A stretch of DNA of 64,000 nucleotides from CBDBZL01 sp031399025 (GTDB lineage: Bacteria; Pseudomonadota; Alphaproteobacteria; Sphingomonadales; Sphingomonadaceae). Positions 58,820 through 64,000 of this stretch are shown one piece after another (within the stretch, counting starts at the first letter, position 1; each line of letters begins with the position of its first letter). The stretch spans positions 62,001 through 126,000 of the forward strand of contig JANNOJ010000022.1 in the NCBI GenBank assembly GCA_031399025.1, read 5' to 3'. The translations under genes and the position numbers were made by a program. Below the pieces are notes generated by a model. It searched no databases and was not told the DNA's origin. It saw only the letters and a program-made list of their open reading frames with translations.

Positions 58820-59538
58820 GGGGTGAGCTCTCCTCGGGCAAGCATGCCAAGCGGCATCCGTACGACTGGTACGTCGAGCCCGAGTGGACGGTGCGCCAGC
58901 TGCAGGCAGCACTCGGCAATTTCCGCGCCGAGCTGCACGCCGGCGAGACGATCTGGGACCCGGCCTGCGGCCTAGGCACGGTCGGCGGCGCATTCGCCGA
59001 CCTGGAGGCTTTCACCCATTCCGGCAGGTTCGACCTCAGGATCGAGCTCTCCGACATCGTCGACAATGTCGACAGCGAGCGCCTGGTCGGCGCGCGGTGG
59101 GTCTTCCGTTCGGCCGACTTCCTCGAGCTCAAGCAGGCCCCGGCACGCTGCTCGATCGTCTGCAACCCGCCCTACAGCTACAAACCCAACATCGCGGAGC
59201 TGTTCGCCTGGCAGGCGCTCGGCCTGGTCGAGCGGTGCGGCGGGCAGCGGGTGTGCCTGCTGGTGCCGATCAAGTGGCTGGCCAGCCAAGGGCGCCACAA
59301 GCTGTTCACCAAGGCGCCGCCGGCGGCGGTGCTGTTCCTGACCCAGCGGCCGAGCATGCCGCCCGGCGACCTGATCCAGGCCATGGGCAACCGCGCCTTC
59401 CGCGGCGGCATGGTCGATTATTGCTGGGTGGTGTGGGACCTCAGGTCGTGGACCGAACCAGGCTCCACTCGGACGATCTGGCTGCCGCCGCTGGGCGCCC
59501 CCATCGCGCCTGACCCGGTGCTCGGGGTGCTGGCATGA
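58816..59538 (+). CDS. DNA adenine-type methyltransferase of the phage
   Basis: The 240-residue protein has a short SAM-dependent fold: ETIWDPACGLGTVGGAFADL (motif I), then ARCSIVCNPPYSYKPNIAEL with the NPPY catalytic motif of N6-adenine or N4-cytosine methyltransferases. There is no target-recognition domain of notable size and no partner nuclease, as for a solitary phage methylase. It overlaps the previous gene by four bases (ATGA). The base modified and the target sequence are unknown. Confidence 0.82.
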   Translation: MRGELSSGKHAKRHPYDWYVEPEWTVRQLQAALGNFRAELHAGETIWDPACGLGTVGGAFADLEAFTHSGRFDLRIELSDIVDNVDSERLVGARWVFRSADFLELKQAPARCSIVCNPPYSYKPNIAELFAWQALGLVERCGGQRVCLLVPIKWLASQGRHKLFTKAPPAAVLFLTQRPSMPPGDLIQAMGNRAFRGGMVDYCWVVWDLRSWTEPGSTRTIWLPPLGAPIAPDPVLGVLA

Positions 59539-60032
59539 TCGCCCGCGCCGCCGTTCCTCTGCCCAGGCTTAGGCCCGCCCCGCAATTCGAGAGCGTGGTC
59601 GGGTGCGGGATCTGCCCGAACTGTAGTGCCAACCTCACGCCTGACCGGCCGGAAGTGATCGACGGTTGGACGATCTACCCTAGCGGAGTGATGCACGGGA
59701 TGCAGAGCTTCGCCTTGTCCGCGACAGAGGCGATCATCCTGCACTCGATCGCGCGCGGCCAAGGCCGTTTCGTCGCCTCGGCCATCCTTGAGGAGCGCGC
59801 GGCGCTGCCGCCCGGCGCCTCGCTGAAGGTCACGGTCAGCAAGATCCGCAGCAAGATCCCGGGCGTCCCGATCCAGTCGGGCTATGGCCTGGGCTATCGC
59901 TGGCAGCGCGCCGACGACAGCCTCGCGGGCGAAGCGTCCTGGCTGCGCCAGCGCCTGACCGAGATCGAGGCCCAGCTCGCCGAGCTGCCCGCACCGCCAG
60001 CACCATTTTCACCCGAAGGAGAGCCAAAATGA
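59535..60032 (+). CDS. Winged-helix protein with a CxxC pair
   Basis: The 165-residue protein has a CxxC pair (SVVGCGICPNCSANLTPDRP) followed by a domain resembling OmpR-type winged helices: LSATEAIILHSIARGQGRFV, LPPGASLKVTVSKIRSKIPG and VPIQSGYGLGYRWQ, where the KIRSKI and GYGLGYR parts correspond to the recognition helix and wing. There is no receiver domain, so it is a stand-alone DNA binder. It ends with a coiled segment. It overlaps both neighbours by four bases. Confidence 0.72.
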   Translation: MIARAAVPLPRLRPAPQFESVVGCGICPNCSANLTPDRPEVIDGWTIYPSGVMHGMQSFALSATEAIILHSIARGQGRFVASAILEERAALPPGASLKVTVSKIRSKIPGVPIQSGYGLGYRWQRADDSLAGEASWLRQRLTEIEAQLAELPAPPAPFSPEGEPK

Positions 60033-60175
60033 GCACCATTTTCCGGATTATCCGGGGCATTGTTGCCGCCCCGTTCGTGCTGCTCGGCCAGCTGTTCGCC
60101 GAGCACGAGGAACACAAGGCCTGGTGGTCGCGCGACAAGCGCGAGGATGGCCTGGACGACGACAGCCGCGGCTGA
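60029..60175 (+). CDS. Tiny membrane-associated phage protein
   Basis: ATG 60029, following AAGGAGAG and overlapping the previous stop, opens a 48-residue protein with a hydrophobic front (MSTIFRIIRGIVAAPFVLLG, then QLFAEHEEHKAWWSRDKRED). One membrane segment or amphipathic helix is likely. Function is unknown. The next ATG overlaps its stop by one base (TGATG). Confidence 0.62.
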   Translation: MSTIFRIIRGIVAAPFVLLGQLFAEHEEHKAWWSRDKREDGLDDDSRG

Positions 60176-60408
60176 TGGCGCGCCGCCACGCCTCGATCGC
60201 CGAATACTACCGGGCGCACGGCCGGGCCTTCCGGCTCGCGCTCGAGCTCGGCTGCACGCCGGCCGAGGCGGAAGCGGAAATTGCCAAGCGCGAGGCGCGC
60301 GAACGCTGGGACGCGGCCGAGAGACGGCTGCGAGCGGCGATGAACGGTCCGCTGCCGACAAGCGCGCAGCGGCCCGCGTGGAACGCCCCCTGGATGATGC
60401 AGGAGTGA
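60175..60408 (+). CDS. Small helical phage protein
   Basis: The 77-residue product MARRHASIAEYYRAHGRAFR continues LALELGCTPAEAEAEIAKRE and RWDAAERRLRAAMNGPL, an Ala/Arg-rich helix. It is linked to its neighbours by one-base overlap upstream and a short gap downstream. Function is unknown. Confidence 0.62.
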   Translation: MARRHASIAEYYRAHGRAFRLALELGCTPAEAEAEIAKREARERWDAAERRLRAAMNGPLPTSAQRPAWNAPWMMQE

Positions 60409-60413
60409 CCCCG

Positions 60414-60698
60414 ATGAGCAATCTGAGACCGGCGCCGCTGGCGCTGACCCCGGCGATCGTGGCCAAAATCGTCGGCGATCGTCCAGCCTACGGCAAGGGG
60501 ATCACCCACATTCCCCTGGAAGGCGTGCTGGTCGGTCGACCGGACCCGTCTTCCTACCCCGATGCGCTCGCGGCCGAGCTGGAGGAGATCATCGAGCGGC
60601 TACGCTCGACCGGCGGCGCGGCCTGGCCCGAGCACCGAATGCGGGCACTGGAACTCAGCCACACGCTCGCAACACCGGAGATCAGCAATGGGCGGTAA
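60414..60698 (+). CDS. Phage protein of unknown function
   Basis: ATG 60414, with AGGAGTGA upstream, gives 94 residues: LTPAIVAKIVGDRPAYGKGI then PDALAAELEEIIERLRSTGG and WPEHRMRALELSHTLAT. The pattern suggests a helical protein. A GTG at 60405 is an alternative. It overlaps the next gene by 11 bases. Confidence 0.65.
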   Translation: MSNLRPAPLALTPAIVAKIVGDRPAYGKGITHIPLEGVLVGRPDPSSYPDALAAELEEIIERLRSTGGAAWPEHRMRALELSHTLATPEISNGR

Positions 60699-61668
60699 CA
60701 CAGTCGAACTGGGGCCGCAGACCGGGGCCCCGCCGAGCTTGGAGCAGGTGGCGATCGACCGTCTCCAGGTCGACCCGGCTTATCAACGAGCAGCCGACGG
60801 CGCCCTCTCGCGCCAGCTGATCGTGGGCATGGTCAAGGAGTGGAAGTGGCCGCTTTGCCAGCCCCTGGTGGTTGCGCGGCGCGACGACGGGACCCTCTGG
60901 ATCCTCGACGGTCAACATCGACATGCGGGCGCCAGCGAGCGCGGAGACATTCCTTTCCTGCCCTGCGTGATCTTGCCGCCGATCGGCGCCCAGGCTGAAG
61001 CACGCACCTTCCTCGACCTCAACACCAAACGCCAGAAGCTCAGTCAGACGGACATCTTCCTGGGCATGCTCGCCGCCGGCGACGAGCATGCCAAGACAAC
61101 AGCCGCACTGATCACGCAGACAGGCTGGCGAGTGGTGCGCACCACCACGACAAAGCACTGGCAGCCAGGGGACCTGGTTTGCGCACCGGCGCTGGTGTCG
61201 CACGTGCGGGTTCACGGTTCGCACACGCTGCGAGAGGCCTTGCTGACGCTGCGGGAGGCCTATCCCGAAGATGTCGTCACCGCGCCCGCGAGCCTGCTCA
61301 ACGCCCTAGTCGAGATCTACCGACCGGGCAGCCGCTACCTCGATGCCAGGCCCCGGCTGACCGCGGCGATTGCCCGCTACGCTGCCGATGCGTGGATGCC
61401 AAAGGCGCAGAATTACAGGCTTGATTTTGCGAAGGCCTCGATCCGCGACGCGATGGTCGATCTGATGCTCGACGCGGCGGGGCTGCGCGAACGGAACCGC
61501 AAGCCGGTGATTGTGCCGTCCAGCAAGGGCGCCGGCGGCGCGGTTGCGCAGCTGCGCGAGGGCGCCTTCGACGACGAAGGCCGCGCCTGGTGCAGCCAGT
61601 GCGAGCGGCGCGTGTCGCGCGTGATCGCTGCGGGGTGCGTCTCGCCCTTCTGCAAGGTGAAGGCATGA
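60688..61668 (+). CDS. ParB-fold protein with C-terminal zinc-type cysteines
   Basis: The 326-residue protein has a ParB/Srx-type N-terminal domain: VDPAYQRAADGALSRQLIVG, then LWILDGQHRHAGASERGDIP (the DGQHR box), and FLDLNTKRQKLSQTD. The C-terminus has WCSQCERRVSRVIAAGCVSPF then C, four cysteines at about 302, 305, 317 and 322, which could bind zinc. The layout resembles ParB-like phage proteins of the DUF6551 type. It is the second ParB-fold protein in the same early operon. Confidence 0.75.
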   Translation: MGGNTVELGPQTGAPPSLEQVAIDRLQVDPAYQRAADGALSRQLIVGMVKEWKWPLCQPLVVARRDDGTLWILDGQHRHAGASERGDIPFLPCVILPPIGAQAEARTFLDLNTKRQKLSQTDIFLGMLAAGDEHAKTTAALITQTGWRVVRTTTTKHWQPGDLVCAPALVSHVRVHGSHTLREALLTLREAYPEDVVTAPASLLNALVEIYRPGSRYLDARPRLTAAIARYAADAWMPKAQNYRLDFAKASIRDAMVDLMLDAAGLRERNRKPVIVPSSKGAGGAVAQLREGAFDDEGRAWCSQCERRVSRVIAAGCVSPFCKVKA

Positions 61669-61901
61669 CTGCCGACAACGACCCGATCGCCGAGCGCCGC
61701 GCCCGGATCGAAGGCGCGACCGCGTTTCTAAAGCGCCGCTGCATTCTGGTCTCGGTAGTCAATCGAGAGGCGCAGATCCGAACCTACCGGGTGTCGGGAA
61801 AGCGCGATCCGATGCTGCTCGATGAAGTGGTCGCCTTTGCGATGGAGCGAGGCTTTGAGCCTCGCTCGGCCCTAGCGGTGCTTGGCGATGACCGTGGCTA
61901 A
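61665..61901 (+). CDS. Small phage protein of unknown function
   Basis: The 78-residue product has a basic front (IAERRARIEGATAFLKRR) and IRTYRVSGKRDPMLLDEVVA FAMERGFEPRS. It starts inside the stop of the ParB-like gene and overlaps the start of the next frame. No family is recognised. Confidence 0.62.
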   Translation: MTADNDPIAERRARIEGATAFLKRRCILVSVVNREAQIRTYRVSGKRDPMLLDEVVAFAMERGFEPRSALAVLGDDRG

Positions 61902-62376
61902 GAAGCCGCGCTCCGATCCGGGGCAATTCATCTTCGCCTTCGAGCCGCCCAGCGCTTCCACCGGCCCGGCGGCGCTCGCGGGGCTCGAGCAGCGGCTGTC
62001 GGCGATGTGCTCGGAGGCGATGCGCTGCGACCCGCGACCGCGCGAGGTGCTGGCGGCCGAGGTGAGCGTGCTGCTGGATGAGACGGTCAGCCGCGAAATG
62101 CTCGACGCCTACGCCAGCCCGGCGCGCGCGCAGCACAAGGTGATCATGAGCCGCGCCCTGGCGCTGGTGGCGGTGACCGCGCGGCACGATCTGCTCGACC
62201 CGCGTATGCGCGAGATCGGTGCGGTGGTGCTGGTGGGCGAGGAGCTGCACACCGCGCGGCTCGGCCAGATCGACCGGGAAATCGAGCATCTGAAAGTCGA
62301 GCGGCGGCGGATCGCCGGCGCGGCGCCGCTGATCGGCCAAGCTCGCGTGATGAGCCGGGGTGCCTGTGGCAAGTAG
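61888..62376 (+). CDS. Phage early protein of unknown function
   Basis: ATG 61888 (or TTG 61882) gives about 162 residues: QFIFAFEPPSASTGPAALAG, LEQRLSAMCSEAMRCDPRPR EVLAAEVSVLLDE, and a later helix REIGAVVLVGEELHTARLGQ then IDREIEHLKVERRRIAG. It resembles proteins between ParB-like and transposase genes in Mu-like phages, but I cannot name it. It overlaps the transposase gene start by 11 bases. Confidence 0.65.
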   Translation: MTVAKKPRSDPGQFIFAFEPPSASTGPAALAGLEQRLSAMCSEAMRCDPRPREVLAAEVSVLLDETVSREMLDAYASPARAQHKVIMSRALALVAVTARHDLLDPRMREIGAVVLVGEELHTARLGQIDREIEHLKVERRRIAGAAPLIGQARVMSRGACGK

Positions 62377-64000
62377 AGCGATCCCCTTCAATATCGACGC
62401 AACAGTCGGCCGGGAGTGGTTCACCGCGGCCGAGCTGGCCGAACTCGCCCTGCCCAGCCTTCCCGCCGACAAGCGGGCGATCAATCGGCGCGCGCAAGAG
62501 GAACGCTGGAGCCTGCGCGAGGGCGCGGACGGAAGCGCCCTGGTGCGGGCGCGCCTCGGGCGGGGTGGCGGGATCGAGTTCCACGTGGCGCTGCTGCCGG
62601 GTGCGGCGCGGCTCGAGCTGGCACGGCGGGGGATCTGTGTGCCGCTTCCGGCACCAACCGAGCAGGATGAGGAAAACGGCGCGGGATCCTGGCGCTGGTT
62701 CGACGCACAGAACGCGAAGGTCAAGCGCGAGGCCGGGCGGCGCTGTGCGATCGTCGCCGAGGTCGCGCTACTCGAGGAGGCCGGGACGACGCGCACCGCG
62801 GCGATCGCCGAGGTCTCCGGACGCCACGGTGTCGGCAAGTCGACGCTGTGGAACTGGCTGCGCGAGGTCGACGGGATCGCGGCCGGGGACCGGCTGCCGG
62901 CGCTGGCGCCGCGGCACAAGGGTGGGGGCTCGGCAACCGAGATCGACCCGCTGCTGTGGACCACGTTCAAGAGCGACTACCTGCGGCTCTCCGCGCCGAC
63001 GATGACCAGCTGCTACGCGCGCACCGCCGCGATCGCCGCCCAAAGGGGCCTCTCGATAGCTTCTGAAAGGACCTTCAGGCGGCGCCTGGAGAGCGAGGTC
63101 GATCCGCGGATCGTTACCCTGCGCCGCGAAGGCGAAGAGGCGTTGCGGCGCTCAATCCCCAGCCAGCGGCGTACGATCGGCCATCTTCGTGCGCTCGAGC
63201 ACGTCAACGTCGACGGGCACAAATTCGACGTGTTCGTGCGGACGCAGGATGGCCGGGTGATCCGCCCGGTCATGGTGACGATCCAGGATATCTACAGCCG
63301 CAAGCTGCTGTCCTGGCGCCTCGGCGAGGCGGAGAGTGCGGTACTGACCCGGCTCGCCTTCGCCGACCTGTTCCGCGATTTCGGCATTCCCCGCGCCTGC
63401 ACGCTCGACAACTCCAGGGCGTTCGCCAGCAAGTGGATCACGGGCGGCGCCAAGTCGCGATTTCGGTTCAAGATCCGCGAGGAGGAGCCGACCGGGCTGC
63501 TCAAAGGCCTGGGCATCAAGATTCACTTGACGCTGCCCTATCGGGGGCAATCCAAACCAATTGAGCGCGCCTTCCGCGACCTGTGCGACACCATCGCCAA
63601 GCACACTGCGACGGAAGGCGCCTATACCGGCAATTCGCCGACGGCGAAGCCCGAGAACTACGGCAGCAAGGCCGTGCCCTGGGATAAGTTCGTTGCCCTG
63701 GTCGCGCAGGGGATCGCGGCACACAACGCCAAGATCGGTCGGCGCACCGAGGCGGCGCGCGGGCGCAGCTTCGACGAGGCCTTTGCCGAAAGCTACGCGA
63801 CCGCGCCGATTGGCAAGGCGACCCCCGAACAGTTGCGGATGGCGCTGCTGGCCGCCGAGCAGGTGATGGTCGATCGACGGACCGGCGAGATCAAGCTCTA
63901 CGGCAACCGGTACTGGTCGCCCGAGTGCGGGACCTTCCATGGCGAGCGGGTCACGGTGCGGTTCGACCCCGACAACCTCCACCAGGAGGTGCACCTTTAC
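62366..64000 (+). CDS. MuA-type DDE transposase (partial, cut by window end)
   Basis: GTG 62366 opens 545 codons that run off the window. The N-terminal DNA-binding part (about residues 17-50, EWFTAAELAELALPSLPADK then RAINRRAQEERWSLR) fits the Mu DNA-binding domain. A helical region with a second HTH (VSGRHGVGKSTLWNWLREVD) follows. The catalytic triad is Asp283 (VNVDGHKFDVFV), Asp348 (CTLDNSRAFAS) and Glu400 (QSKPIERAFRDLC); Mu itself has D269, D336 and E392. The beta-barrel domain starts near residue 500 (YGNRYWSPECGTFHGERVTV). Its presence identifies the prophage as transposable. Confidence 0.93.
   Translation, partial: MASRAIPFNIDATVGREWFTAAELAELALPSLPADKRAINRRAQEERWSLREGADGSALVRARLGRGGGIEFHVALLPGAARLELARRGICVPLPAPTEQDEENGAGSWRWFDAQNAKVKREAGRRCAIVAEVALLEEAGTTRTAAIAEVSGRHGVGKSTLWNWLREVDGIAAGDRLPALAPRHKGGGSATEIDPLLWTTFKSDYLRLSAPTMTSCYARTAAIAAQRGLSIASERTFRRRLESEVDPRIVTLRREGEEALRRSIPSQRRTIGHLRALEHVNVDGHKFDVFVRTQDGRVIRPVMVTIQDIYSRKLLSWRLGEAESAVLTRLAFADLFRDFGIPRACTLDNSRAFASKWITGGAKSRFRFKIREEEPTGLLKGLGIKIHLTLPYRGQSKPIERAFRDLCDTIAKHTATEGAYTGNSPTAKPENYGSKAVPWDKFVALVAQGIAAHNAKIGRRTEAARGRSFDEAFAESYATAPIGKATPEQLRMALLAAEQVMVDRRTGEIKLYGNRYWSPECGTFHGERVTVRFDPDNLHQEVHLY

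Larger units (their letters stand above)
54150..64000 (+). mobile_element. Mu-like transposable prophage, left part
   Basis: The arrangement matches the left end of Mu-like phages: a leftward repressor gene beside a rightward early operon that starts with a Ner-like gene and leads to a MuA-type transposase. Between them lie two ParB-fold proteins, a methyltransferase and small unknown proteins, all packed with ATGA overlaps. The left boundary (54150) is an estimate inside a gene-free junction. The right part, with head and tail genes, is outside the window, so completeness cannot be judged. Confidence 0.82.

Noticed and set aside
1..64000. CRISPR arrays, rRNA operons, riboswitches
   Set aside because: No evenly spaced repeat array, rRNA sequence or known riboswitch core was seen on either strand.

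Overview
The window is high-GC DNA (roughly two thirds G+C by eye) from an alphaproteobacterium, most probably a member of the Sphingomonadales. Supporting signs are CtrA, a GANTC site upstream of ctrA, an NDUFA12-type complex I accessory subunit, DUF2093 and DUF2155 proteins, an HWE-type bacteriophytochrome, a TonB-dependent receptor beside a sugar-acid pathway, and a CTTCGACAAGCTCAGGA palindrome of the kind common in sphingomonads. No database search was run; all family names come from reading the translations.

Layout. 1-5.4 kb is a sugar-acid island: the end of a TonB-dependent receptor, a dead GH172 (DUF2961) gene, the D-galactonate genes dgoA and dgoK with a sodium/solute symporter, a FadR-type regulator, and IS630 and IS5 relics that run into the regulator's 3' end. 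5.4-22.4 kb is mostly housekeeping: purD (reading frame broken), xseA, an M23 lipoprotein, rpmB, tadA, nadC, nusG, secE, tRNA-Trp, aat, recX, a fatty acyl-AMP ligase and an SLC13 permease. 22.5-32.7 kb holds a telA/xpaC-like/PHA-granule operon, a heme oxygenase-bacteriophytochrome pair, manC, a TonB protein, and an Lpp-like lipoprotein overlapping an L,D-transpeptidase gene. 33-40.5 kb holds an M28 peptidase, an LldD-type dehydrogenase, lptB, rpoN, ctrA and trmB. 40.5-41.6 kb is a scrap heap of integrase, IS3 and ParB-like fragments. 41.7-54 kb is housekeeping again: TSUP permease, maeB, mutS, hydroxyacyl-CoA dehydrogenase, gluQ, HNH nuclease, a family 5 solute-binding lipoprotein, a PilZ protein and dksA.

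From somewhere upstream of dksA to the window edge lies the left part of a Mu-like transposable prophage. It has repeated GAACTGGG motifs near its left side, a leftward group (an S24-type repressor, a secreted protein, a nuclease-fold protein) and a rightward early operon packed with start/stop overlaps. That operon holds a Ner-like regulator, two ParB-fold proteins, an NPPY DNA methyltransferase, a winged-helix protein, several small unknown proteins and a MuA-type DDE transposase cut by the window end. This is the most interesting region. The late phage genes and right end lie outside.

The genes mostly serve core functions. Coherent modules are galactonate uptake and breakdown, light sensing with its own chromophore synthesis, a possible outer-membrane tethering pair, and the phage lysis-lysogeny and transposition region.
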